Assembly (NCBI GenBank): GCA_963745865.1
Contig: CAVUYZ010000005.1
Location: 1 to 64,000, forward strand
Length of the DNA: 64,000 bases
Reading direction: 5' to 3'
DNA from: JAHEDH01 sp963745865
GTDB taxonomy: Bacteria; Actinomycetota; Acidimicrobiia; Spongiisociales; ZC4RG35
In this document: one piece after another, positions 34,808 to 43,612 of the stretch
Position numbering within the stretch: position 1 is the stretch's first letter
How the letters are laid out: every line of letters starts with the position of its first letter
Notes under the pieces: model-generated
Told to the model about the DNA's origin: nothing
Seen by the model: the letters and a program-made list of their open reading frames with translations, nothing else
The model's database searches: none
Made by a program: the position numbers and the translations under genes

Positions 34808-35690
34808 ATGAGCGGGATGCACGAGGGGATCATCGAGCGGTCCCTCGACGTCGACTCGGCGATGTTCGTCGGGGCGATGGACATCGGGAAGACCACGCTG
34901 GCTCTGCAGTGCGCGAGACGGTCCGTCGACGCCGGCAGACGCGTGGCATTCATCGATGCGGACATCTCCAACAGCCGGGTCGGATCGCCCGCCTGCGTCG
35001 GGCTCAAGTACCTCACAACGCCGGCCGACTTCGAACACCTCGCCGAGGCGGACGCCATGCATTTCGTTGGAGCGATCTCACCGAACAAGCTGGTCCTCCA
35101 GCAGGTGATCGCCACCGCGGCGCTCGCCAATCAGGGAGCCTCGGACGCCGACCTGGTGATCATCGACACCTCGAGTGTCATTTCGGGTGTCACCGGTGAG
35201 ACGCTCAAGTATCACAAGGCAGAGCTGATCAGGCCCGAACTCGTGATCGCGCTCCAACGCGGTGCCGAGATGGAACCGATCATCGGCATGCTCAAGCGGT
35301 TCTTCTCGACCGAGGTCATGTCGGTGGCGGCGGACCCAGACCTCGTCCCGAGCAGCCCCGACGAGCGTGCCGCGCTGCGGATCGATGCGTTCCGGAGGGC
35401 ATTCGCAGCCCGATCTCGAGCGCTGGCGCGTGCGGTCGACCGTCTTCGCCCCGACACTCCCGCCTGCCCTCGAGCAGGCACGGCTCGACGGGCTGCTGGT
35501 CGGGATCCAGGATGGCAATGGTGGGTGCCTTGGTCTCGGGCGCCTCGAATACGACGAGGGGACACTGCGGGTGTCGACGAATGCCGGCGAGGGGATGCAG
35601 GGTCTCCGGATGGGCTCGCTCACGATCGACCCCGAGACCTTCGAAGTGCGCCCCGTCAGTCTCAGGGAGTTGATGTTCGGTCTACGGTGA
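34808..35690 (+). CDS. Clp1/Grc3-like P-loop polynucleotide kinase-type protein (frame-broken)
   Basis: A P-loop protein with Walker A GAMDIGKTT, VAFIDADISNS (Walker B-like) and DLVIIDTSSVISG. This set resembles the Clp1_P polynucleotide 5'-kinase family (COG1341-like) found in bacteria and archaea. The frame changes near 35405-35412; the C-terminal domain then reads DLERWRVRSTVFAPTLPPAL...GNGGCLGLGRLEYDEGTLRVST, giving ~293 residues. A role in phosphorylating RNA ends is possible but not shown. The stop is four bases before the GH3 start. Confidence 0.75.
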
Positions 35691-35694
35691 CGCG

Positions 35695-37952
35695 ATGGAC
35701 ATCGAACACATCCTGGAAGAGCTGACACTCGCAGAGAAAGCCGGGATGTTGTCCGGCTCGGATTTCTGGCACACGGCTGGCGTCGAGCGGCTCGGGGTGC
35801 CGCCGATCATGTGCGCCGACGGGCCGCACGGAATGAGAGTCCAACTCGATGAGGCGGACCATGGAGGCCTGTCTGGGAGCGTCCCGGCGACCTGCTTTCC
35901 GACCGCGTCGGCGATCGCCTCCTCCTGGGATCCCGACCTCGTACGGAAGGTCGGTGCTGCCGTGGGAAGAGAGGCGCGGCACGGGGGTGTCTCCGTCGTG
36001 CTCGGCCCCGGGATCAACATCAAGCGCTCGCCGCTGTGTGGTCGGAACTTCGAGTACTACTCGGAGGATCCCTATCTCACGGGCGAACTCGGTGCCGCCA
36101 TGGTCACGGGAATTCAGTCGAGCGGCGTCGGAGCCTCGCTGAAGCACTATGCGGCGAACAACCAGGAGGACGATCGACTCCGGGTCAGCGCCGACGTCGA
36201 CGAGCGGACCCTGCGGGAGATCTACCTGGCCGCCTTCGAGCGGATCGCAATCGGGTCGGAACCATGGACGGTCATGTGCGCCTACAACCGGGTCAACGGC
36301 GTCCATGCCTCTGAGAACCACTGGCTGCTGACCGATGTGCTTCGACAGGAGTGGGGGTGGGACGGCGTGGTCGTGTCCGATTGGGGTGCGGTTCACGACC
36401 GCGTCGCTGCGTTGGAGGCCGGGCTCGACTGGGAGATGCCGCCGAGACCTGCCGCGAAGCCCCGCAGCCATCATCGCTGCGGTCGAGGGAGGCGTACTCG
36501 ACGAGCATGTCGTCGATCTGAGCGTGCGACGGATGCTTGCCCTGGTGGCTCGAGCGACCGCTGTGGCCGGTGACAGCGAGGCATTCGACGAGACGCACCA
36601 CCACCTGCTGGCACGCCGAGCCGCAGCTGACTCGATCGTTCTCTTGAAGAACGACGGCGGCCTGTTGCCGTTGCGAGGTGGCCGGGTGGCGGTCATCGGG
36701 GAGTTCGCCCGGTCTCCCCGCTTTCAGGGGTCCGGGAGCTCTCAGGTCAACCCGACTCGCGTCGACGTTGCACTCGACGAGCTCATGTCACAGCTGGGCT
36801 CCGATGCCGTCGTGTTCGCACCGGGCTACGGCTTGGAAACCACGGCAGACGACGAGCGACTGGTCGCCGAAGCACTGACGGCGGCCAGCGAGGCCGACGT
36901 CGTCGTCGGGTTCTTCGGGTTGCCCGGGTCCTTCGAGTCCGAGGGGTTCGATCGAGCACACATCGACCTCCCCTCCAACCAGCTTGCGCTGTTGGAACGG
37001 CTGGCAGTGGCCAACCCCAACCTGGTCGTCGTTCTGGTCAATGGCTCCGTCGTTCGTGTGTCGCCATGGGTGGATGCGGTCCCCGCAGTTCTCGAGTGTT
37101 GGCTCGGAGGGCAGGCCGCCGGCGGGGCGATCGCCGACGTGCTCCTCGGCGAGATCGATCCGTCAGGGCGGTTGGCCGAGACGATCCCGGTTCGGCTCGA
37201 GGACTCGGCATCGTTCCTCAACTTCCCAGGCGACTCGGGTCATGTCCGATATGGCGAGGGGATCTTCGTCGGCTACCGGAGCCACGATCGCCTTGGGCAA
37301 TCTGTGACGTTTCCGTTCGGTCACGGCCTGTCGTACACGTCGTTCGAGCTCGATCGGCTCGAGATCTCACAGCGGGGCAGTGTCGCCGGCGGGGACCTCG
37401 AGGTGGAGGTGCGGGTGACGGTCCACAACCGGGGTGACCGCGCCGGAGCCGAGGTGGTCCAGGTGTACGTCGGCGATGTCGAGTCGACGGTGTCGAGGCC
37501 GATCGCCGAGCTCAAGGGATTCTCCAAGATCCGGCTCGATCCGGGAGCGACCGAACCCGTGACGATCCTGCTCGATCAGCGGGCCTTCTCGTTCTGGTCG
37601 GAGTCACTCGGCAGATGGGTGGTCGAGACTGGCGACTTCCGAGTCTCGGTCGGAAGGAGCTCGCGTGATCTCCCGCTGTTCGACGATCGTCACCGTCGAA
37701 GCTCCTCCCCTCACCGGACCGTTGACCGACTGGTCGACGCTCCACGAGTGGGCCGACGATCAAGCCGGACGTTCGCTGCTCGAACAGGTCGACGGGTTCG
37801 CCCCGATGCTCGCCTCGGAGGAGCTGATTGCTGTGATCGGGACGATGCCGATGCGCACCCTCGCCGGGTTCCCCGGCTTCTGGTTCGGCCACGAGTCACT
37901 GGAGCGGATGCTCGCCGAGTTGGCCAACCGGGCCGACCCGTCCGGAAATTGA
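35695..37952 (+). CDS. GH3-family beta-glucosidase-like glycoside hydrolase (two frame breaks)
   Basis: A ~750-residue cytoplasmic GH3 enzyme, no signal peptide. The N-terminal barrel shows DGPHGMR, GPGINIKRSPLCGRNFEYYSEDP, KHYAANNQE and the nucleophile Asp in VVSDWGA (~228). The second domain follows (LKNDGGLLPLRGGRVAVIGEFA, SEGFDRAHIDLP) and a fibronectin-III-like domain (GHGLSYTSFEL to GDFRVSVGRSS). One surplus base near 36438-36446 and another near 37681 split the frame; after the latter a short helical C-terminus ends at 37952. It likely hydrolyses beta-glucosides. A TACGGT word six bases before the ATG may be a promoter. Confidence 0.88.
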
Positions 37953-37983
37953 TGAAGCCTCCCGGGGCAAGGGAGGCTTCATC
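37951..37983 (+). terminator. Hairpin terminator of the GH3 gene
   Basis: A perfect 13-pair stem, GATGAAGCCTCCC (37951-37963) with GGGAGGCTTCATC (37971-37983), and a seven-base loop. It begins inside the stop codon. The stem is strong, but no U-tract follows. Confidence 0.75.
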
Positions 37984-38144
37984 CATGAGAGTGGCGGGTG
38001 CCGCCGTGGGGCGGGCTGGGAGGCTATCCGATCACACCTATGGACGAAATGTCCTCGGTATGACTGGCGGTCCTATCCACTCTCTACCGGATCGTTAGAA
38101 CCGGCATCCATAGTGTAGATCGGATCGTGTCGTGAGCCACTTGA

Positions 38145-38389
38145 ATGGTTTTCGTGATTTTCTTGACCCGCCCCGGATGCCAGCTGTGCGAGGATGCGCT
38201 CCCGGCGATCCGGCGAGTAGCTCGATGGGCGAGGCAAGAGCTCGAGATCGTCGACATCGAGACCGACGACGAGTTGATCGTGAAATACGGGCTTCGTATA
38301 CCGGTCGTGACGACCGATCGGGGAGTGGTATCGCCGAGGGGCGGATCGAATTCGCATCGCTGCTGCGAGTGGCGATGTTCAATCGATGA
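38145..38389 (+). CDS. Glutaredoxin-like (DUF836) thioredoxin-fold protein (frame-broken)
   Basis: MVFVIFLTRPGCQLCEDALPAIRRVA opens a short thioredoxin-fold protein with a C-x-x-C pair (Cys at ~12 and 15) and the cis-Pro segment RIPVV. A one-base deficit near 38328-38334 shifts the frame; the end reads IAEGRIEFASLLRVAMFNR, giving ~81 residues, normal for DUF836. It probably exchanges disulfides in the cytoplasm. Its stop touches the stop of the convergent cytochrome gene. Confidence 0.8.
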
Positions 38390-39355
38390 TCAGCCCCCTG
38401 CTGGAGCCGCAGCATCGGCCGGTGCCGCCGCCTCGAGCAGGCCACAGTCGGTCAGGACCGTGGTCGGATCACCCCCACCGAAGCGGATCCGCTCGAACGA
38501 GACCACAGACGCGATCTCCTCATCGGTCAGGTTCGCGAACCCCGGCATGCCGCCACCGATCGGCTTGTTGATATCGCCATACGTGTTCCGTCCGGCGGCC
38601 TGGAACCCGGCTGATCCCTGATGGACCCACTCGATGTGGTCTGAGCAGCTGCTGAATGTGGTGAGCACCCCACTGAAGGCGGGGCCGACCCCGCCTCCGC
38701 CATTGGGACCGTGACAAGCGGCACAGGTGGTGAAGAGATCGGCGCCGAGCGTGAGGAACTGTGCTGATCCGCCCGAGCCACCGCCGCGCCCTTCGAAGGG
38801 AGACCCGTCACAGTTCTCGAGTGCGCCGGTGGCGCGATCGACCCGCAAGGTGACACCGCCTTCATCGCAGGTCGCATCTGCCGTGCCGTTACCGGCCAGA
38901 TACAGGAGACCGAACAACGGAACGATGAGGAGCGCGGCGACCAGCCACTGGGGGATGGTGGTCGACGTCCGCTCTTTGAGTCCCGCCGTCGGCACCGAGA
39001 TCACGACGTCATGATCGAGCGCTTCCTCGGGTGTGACGGTGGCGGGCACCGGAACCGGTGTGACGGCTCGCGCCGCTGCCGGTGTTTCGACGGCAGGCTC
39101 GTCCTCTGCCACCGGGGCTGGGGTGGATGGCTCAGGAGTCGGTTCAGGCGATGGCGCAGCGGCAGGCTCCGGTGCTTCAGCAGGCTCTGGAGCGGCGGGG
39201 GCAGATCCGGCAGGCGCGGCCTCCCCGCCCGCCCAGGCGGCGAGGATGGCATCGACGTCGGCGCCTGTCGCGGCCGCACGCGCTCGTGCCGACCGCATCA
39301 CCAGGTCTTCGGGGGTGGCCATGGCCTGTGCCGCTGCGGAAAGTTGGTCGCTCAT
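38390..39355 (-). CDS. CcoP-like membrane cytochrome c with N-terminal module
   Basis: A 321-residue protein in four parts: a ~35-residue helical module (MATPEDLVMRSARARAAATG...ILAAWAGGE), a long Pro/Ala/Glu linker, one membrane helix (WLVAALLIVPLFGLLYLAG) and a single-haem domain with TCAACHGPNGGGG and a probable axial Met in GGMPGFANL. The module is expected in the cytoplasm and the haem outside. It is the last gene of an operon with the CcoO-like cytochrome and the ligand-less CcoN homologue. It would pass electrons within that complex. Unlike true CcoP, it has one haem, not two. Confidence 0.85.
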   Translation of the reverse strand: MSDQLSAAAQAMATPEDLVMRSARARAAATGADVDAILAAWAGGEAAPAGSAPAAPEPAEAPEPAAAPSPEPTPEPSTPAPVAEDEPAVETPAAARAVTPVPVPATVTPEEALDHDVVISVPTAGLKERTSTTIPQWLVAALLIVPLFGLLYLAGNGTADATCDEGGVTLRVDRATGALENCDGSPFEGRGGGSGGSAQFLTLGADLFTTCAACHGPNGGGGVGPAFSGVLTTFSSCSDHIEWVHQGSAGFQAAGRNTYGDINKPIGGGMPGFANLTDEEIASVVSFERIRFGGGDPTTVLTDCGLLEAAAPADAAAPAGG

Positions 39356-39365
39356 CAGATCAGCC

Positions 39366-40130
39366 CTATTTCGACTCGGAGAGATATGCCACGAGGTTCT
39401 CGAGATCGGTGTCCGAGAGCCCTGAATACGAGGGATGTCGGCTGGAGCTCGTGAGAACCGATACGAGCGCCGCGTCGCTTTCGACCCGGCTGCCGATGTG
39501 AGCGAGATCCGGGCCGTAGCGTCTGCTGCCGAGAATCTGGTTGCTGTCACCCACGATGACAGGGCCGAGTCCCGCGTCGGCGACGATCGGCCTGACCAGC
39601 TGGGTATGACAGGCTCCGCAACCCTCGCTCAGATACACCTCGCGGCCGTCGATGCCGGCCTGGTTCAGCGGCACCGCAGATGTGTACACACCGTTCCCGT
39701 CTGCCGGGATGGCCGGCGCAATGAACCCGATGAGCAGGGCGACGGCCAACAGTCCGATCGCCCCGGCCATGAGCGCGAACGGGCGCTCGGTTCGACCCGT
39801 GAGAACCGGGGGATTGGCCGGCGGTCGCGCCATGGGCGGGACAGGTTGGTCCGCTGGAACAGGTTGGTCGGTAGCGGGTGCGGTTGCTGGTTCGGGGATC
39901 GCTCGGCTCCGGAGCCGTCGTCGGTTCGGGGGCCGCCGGTTCGGGGGCTGCCGGTTCGGGCTCGGATGGGGCTTCGGGGGGTGGGCGGCGGGTGCCGGGG
40001 CTCCGCCTGCCCAGGCGGCGAGCACGTCGTCGGCCGATGATCCGGCTGCTGCCGCGCGTGCTGCAGCAGAGCGCGCGACGAGGTCCTCGGGGATGTTCAT
40101 CGCCCCGGCGGCAGCGGCGAGATCGCTCAC
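39366..40130 (-). CDS. CcoO-like membrane cytochrome c with N-terminal module (linker frame breaks)
   Basis: A 254-residue protein: module (MNIPEDLVARSAAARAAAAG...VLAAWAGG), linker, one helix (FALMAGAIGLLAVALLIGFI), then a haem domain with REVYLSEGCGACHTQLVRPIVAD and GSRRYGPDLAHIG, the CcoO pattern. Where CcoO has the axial Met near MPSY, this reads RHPSY, so a bis-His haem is possible. The linker is odd in this frame (HPPKPHPSPNR) but in the next frame reads PEAPSEPEPAAPEPAAPEP; a missing C near 39980 and a surplus C near 39910 would explain it. GTG start overlaps the CcoN-like stop. Confidence 0.83.
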   Translation of the reverse strand: MSDLAAAAGAMNIPEDLVARSAAARAAAAGSSADDVLAAWAGGAPAPAAHPPKPHPSPNRQPPNRRPPNRRRLRSRAIPEPATAPATDQPVPADQPVPPMARPPANPPVLTGRTERPFALMAGAIGLLAVALLIGFIAPAIPADGNGVYTSAVPLNQAGIDGREVYLSEGCGACHTQLVRPIVADAGLGPVIVGDSNQILGSRRYGPDLAHIGSRVESDAALVSVLTSSSRHPSYSGLSDTDLENLVAYLSESK

Positions 40131-41554
40131 GATTCGCTCCCTTCCGACTCCTCATACACCAGGACTTCCTGGGCCGTCGCCTCGCCGGTGGTGATCGTGG
40201 AGATGATGTTGCGGACCAGGAGGAGGAGGCCGAGGAGCGTGACGACGGCACCGATGACCGACACGCCGATGAACACGTTCGCCAGTCCCATGGCCTCCGA
40301 CCAACCGTCACCGGTGAGCGAGTAGGCCCCGCTGAACCCGCCGCCGGTCCAGGCAAACCCGGTCAGGATGCCGGCGATTGCCAATGCGGCAGCCGTGACG
40401 GCTGCGCCGACGCCCGTGATCTCGACCTGGCGACCAGCACTCGGCAGATCCGAGATCGACCGGCCTGTCATGTTGGGGAGCGACTGATAGGCGAAGGCGG
40501 CGACGAAGCTGCCCCCGACCCCGAACAGCACGAGGAACTGCACCCCGTCCCAGAACGCAGTCAGACCGACGAGTGCAGTGGACGACGAGAACGCCGCGAA
40601 GGCAGAGAGCACCGATGCTGCGATCGCCAGGAACATCCCGTACCCGACGGCGAGCAGCGCCGGCTTTTCACCGACCTCTTCCCACGTGCGGTCGATGGTG
40701 GTGAACACGGCCATCGCCGTTGCGATCGCTGCTACTGGAAGTGCGAGCGACAGAACCGATGAGACCGTGTCGAGCCAGTCCGGCCCGGGGCCGTACGCGA
40801 TCTGCACCGGACCGAGGAACGCGCCGGCAAACGCCAGCGACCAGAAACCGGCCTTGGCGACCTGTCGGTTGGCGAGGGGGTTGTCGGTCTGTTTGACGGC
40901 GACGTAATACGCGACCCCGAATCCCATGGCAATCACCCACAAGTTCTCGAATCCGGCAGAGAAGGTCAGTGCTTGGAGGGTGCGGCCGATCGATCCGAGG
41001 TTCGGGATGGCCGACATGAGGGCGAGGCCCGGCAGCCAGATCACGGCCGCCATCACGAACCAGAGCGAGGCAAAGACGCCGGACTCGGATCGGTTGCGGA
41101 TCGTCCCCACCGTGATGATCAGTGGGATGGAAACGACACCGAAGATCAACACGTCGAACCACCATGGGAGGGAGAACGGTTCGCCGCCGTCCCCGAACCC
41201 CGCACCGAGGAGTGCCACGCCGAGCACGGTCAGCCCCGAGGTCCCGAGCAGACCCATCGTGGCGAGCCTCGGTTGGAACAGCGCGGTGCCGGTCAGCCGA
41301 GGCAGGAGGTAGTAGACGGCGCCGGCGAAGGCGGGAACGAGCCAGCCGAGCATGACGACGAGCATCGTCATCGGCCTGAGGCGCCCGTAGGAGAGCGGTC
41401 CGCTCAAGGGCACGAATGACACCGAAGCCATCGCGAGCGTGGTGAGCAATGCCCCCAGACCCAGGAAGAGGGAGGACACGAGCAAGTGGGCCGTCGCGAC
41501 GTTCTCCGGCACGACCCGGCGGCCCGTCGTCTCTTGGCTGGCTGTTGCAGTCAC
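40127..41554 (-). CDS. CcoN homologue lacking all haem and copper ligands
   Basis: A ~475-residue, 12-helix protein whose order and motifs follow the cbb3 oxidase subunit I: LSYGRLRPMTM (CcoN has RLRPLHTN), AGFENLWVIAMGFGVAYYVAVKQ (CcoN: YGHNAVGF), GPVQIAYGPGPDW (CcoN: GPHHLHGS..PDW). Each histidine that should bind haem b, haem b3 or CuB is replaced, and the whole protein has a single His, in VATAHLL near the start. It cannot be a haem-copper oxidase as we know it. It is co-transcribed with CcoO-like and CcoP-like genes. GTG at 41554 is preceded by AGAGGA; a TATCCT box lies upstream. Confidence 0.85.
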   Translation of the reverse strand: MTATASQETTGRRVVPENVATAHLLVSSLFLGLGALLTTLAMASVSFVPLSGPLSYGRLRPMTMLVVMLGWLVPAFAGAVYYLLPRLTGTALFQPRLATMGLLGTSGLTVLGVALLGAGFGDGGEPFSLPWWFDVLIFGVVSIPLIITVGTIRNRSESGVFASLWFVMAAVIWLPGLALMSAIPNLGSIGRTLQALTFSAGFENLWVIAMGFGVAYYVAVKQTDNPLANRQVAKAGFWSLAFAGAFLGPVQIAYGPGPDWLDTVSSVLSLALPVAAIATAMAVFTTIDRTWEEVGEKPALLAVGYGMFLAIAASVLSAFAAFSSSTALVGLTAFWDGVQFLVLFGVGGSFVAAFAYQSLPNMTGRSISDLPSAGRQVEITGVGAAVTAAALAIAGILTGFAWTGGGFSGAYSLTGDGWSEAMGLANVFIGVSVIGAVVTLLGLLLLVRNIISTITTGEATAQEVLVYEESEGSES

Positions 41555-41718
41555 CCTGTCCTCTGGCTCGATGGCATGGGGAGGATAACGGCTCTCCGGC
41601 CCGCGAACACCCTCGCTCAAACGAGTTCATGAACGCCGGTACCCGTGGCTAACATCGCCCCGACCAGGGAAAAGACCTCGGAAATCGAGTAGTCCGACCA
41701 CCAGGAGAGCACACCCGC

Positions 41719-42363
41719 ATGTATCGACTCGGCGAACTGAACGCCAGCCAGCGCCTCACGTATGGAAGCGCATTGCTCGGCGTTGGGACACTGTTGATGG
41801 TCATCGCCGTCGTCGTTGTGCACTGGGCGTCGATTCCACAGGCCGAATTCGTCGATGGGGAGTTCGTTCCCGTCGTGGTGGATCATCTGAACTGGATGCC
41901 GCGTGGCATCTGGTGGAAGGCACTCGGATACATCATTGCCTTTGGTGCCTCGCAGCTCATGGTCGTCGGAGCCGCGTTCCTCTTTGTGCTCGGGCGCAAG
42001 ATGACCTGGGCGGTCGCCGCCATCGCCGCGTTCCTGACCTGGATCGAGATGGTGCTCATCTTCGGCATCGTCCCCTCCGAGTGGCTCAACTTCTCTCAGA
42101 CCGATCTCGACTGGAGCAGTCAGCGCTTCGTCCCGGGTCTCGATCCCATTCCGTCGTTCCTCGTTCTGGGGAACGACATCAGCATCAGCTGGGCGGTCAT
42201 CAAGGACGCCGTCTCGGGCACCTACAACCTCATAGCGCTCGCCGCAGGCGGCATCTTCGCCTACAAGATCCAGGACATCTACAGCGGACGCCCCGCGTCG
42301 GCCGATCAGAAGGCGGCCGCGACGTCGCCGTACGGGCGCACGCTCGTCAAGGGGAATAGCTGA
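41719..42363 (+). CDS. Membrane protein at the head of the bc-complex operon
   Basis: A 214-residue protein with four hydrophobic helices: YGSALLGVGTLLMVIAVVVVHWASIP, GYIIAFGASQLMVVGAAFLFVLG, WAVAAIAAFLTWIEMVLIFGIVP and one near AVSGTYNLIALAAGGIFAYK. A loop rich in Trp and acidic residues (TDLDWSSQRFVPGLDPIPSF) lies before the last helix. No family recognised. Its stop overlaps the ferredoxin start (42363), and GGAG precedes its ATG. It could anchor the ferredoxin at the membrane; this is inference from position. Confidence 0.7.
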   Translation: MYRLGELNASQRLTYGSALLGVGTLLMVIAVVVVHWASIPQAEFVDGEFVPVVVDHLNWMPRGIWWKALGYIIAFGASQLMVVGAAFLFVLGRKMTWAVAAIAAFLTWIEMVLIFGIVPSEWLNFSQTDLDWSSQRFVPGLDPIPSFLVLGNDISISWAVIKDAVSGTYNLIALAAGGIFAYKIQDIYSGRPASADQKAAATSPYGRTLVKGNS

Positions 42364-42812
42364 TGCCGAAGGGTGTCGTCGATGAGACCCCACCGTTCAG
42401 GGACGATTACCAACTCGCGCTCGTCGAGGGGGACTACTTCTCCGACAAGCTCCGCCCGAAGCAGTTCCTGCACATCGATCAGGCAGAGTGCATCCTCTGC
42501 GAGGGTTGCGTCGACATCTGCCCGTGGAAGTGCATCCACTATCTCAACGTTGGCGCCATCACCGATGCGGTCAATGTCGACAATCCCAACGAAGACGAAT
42601 CGAACTTCGGGTTCTTCGTCGTCGACGAGAACGAGTGCACCCGGTGTGCGCTCTGCATCGATCGCTGCCCGACCGGTGTCATCTCGCTCGGGAAGTTTTC
42701 AGGCTCACTCGCTGATCAAGCGACGGAACTCGGTCTCAACGATCGGCCGTGGGACGTCGACACCGGTCAGCGGGACTGGAAGAACGGTTACTCGTATGGA
42801 ATGCGCTGGTAG
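42363..42812 (+). CDS. Dicluster [4Fe-4S] ferredoxin in the bc-complex operon
   Basis: A 149-residue protein with two C-x2-C-x2-C-x3-C(P) motifs: CILCEGCVDICPW at ~44 and CTRCALCIDRCPTG at ~86. The motifs are separated by a longer loop than in small bacterial ferredoxins, as in NuoI- or DsrO-like electron carriers. It has no signal peptide and so acts in the cytoplasm. Placed between a membrane protein and cytochrome b, it may feed electrons into, or take them from, the quinone pool at the cytoplasmic face of the bc complex. The next gene starts 12 bases later. Confidence 0.9.
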   Translation: MPKGVVDETPPFRDDYQLALVEGDYFSDKLRPKQFLHIDQAECILCEGCVDICPWKCIHYLNVGAITDAVNVDNPNEDESNFGFFVVDENECTRCALCIDRCPTGVISLGKFSGSLADQATELGLNDRPWDVDTGQRDWKNGYSYGMRW

Positions 42813-42824
42813 GAGGATTCGATA

Positions 42825-43594
42825 GTGGCGAATGGAAGCACCGGTTTGAAGGAGCGGTTGTCGGAGATCACCGACAAGCTGGCCTCTAGCCAGTTCGTCG
42901 ACTCCGTGCTGCGGCCGGGATCGCCGTTCAAGAAGGGCTACTCGGACAGCCCGAGGAACCGCTCGTACGTGATCATGAACAACGTGCTCTATCACCTCCA
43001 CCCGGTGAAGGTGAAGCGGCACGGCGTCAAGCTCAGCTACACGCTGTGTCTCGGCGGGCTGAGCTTCTTCCTGTTCATCCTGCTGACGATCACCGGCATC
43101 TTCCTCATGTTCTATTACGCCCCGACGGTCGAGAGTGCCTACACCGACGTGGCGGCTCTTCGACATCGGTCTCGTTCGGTTCGTTGGTTCGCAACATGCA
43201 TCGATGGGGTGCTCACCTCATGGTGCTCGTCGTGTTCCTCCATATGAGCCGGGTGTTCTACCACGGCGCCTACAAGCCACCCCGTGAGTTCAACTGGGTG
43301 GTCGGCGTCGTTCTACTTCTCCTCACCCTGCTCCTCTCGTTCACCGGATACCTGCTTCCGTGGGACCAATTGGCGCTGTGGGCCGTCACCGTCGGGACGA
43401 ACATGGCGGGCTTCGTGCCGGTGTTCGGAGCGCAGGTCAAGTTCGCGCTGCTGGCCGGTGCCGAGGTCACGGCCGGAACCCTGTTGCGGTGGTACGTCCT
43501 CCACGTCCTGTTCTTCCCGTTCATCATCGTGCTGTTCATGGCGGTCCACTTCTGGCGGGTCCGCAAGGACGGCGGGATCTCCGGACCCCTGTAG
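42825..43594 (+). CDS. petB: Cytochrome b6-type subunit of a bc complex (frame-broken)
   Basis: A ~256-residue four-helix cytochrome b equal to the N-terminal half of mitochondrial-type cytochrome b. Haem ligands appear in NMHRWGAH, VVFLHMSRV, YVLHVLFFP and MAVHFWRVRK; the two helix-D His are 15 residues apart as in b6. LCLGGLSFF places a Cys where b6 has the Cys that holds haem ci covalently. The end, RKDGGISGPL, is nearly the b6 terminus. One base is missing near 43158, between VAALR and TSVSFGSLV. It oxidises menaquinol with the Rieske subunit. GTG start follows an AGGAGG site. Confidence 0.9.
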
Positions 43595-43612
43595 ACCGAG
43601 AGAGGAAGCGAC

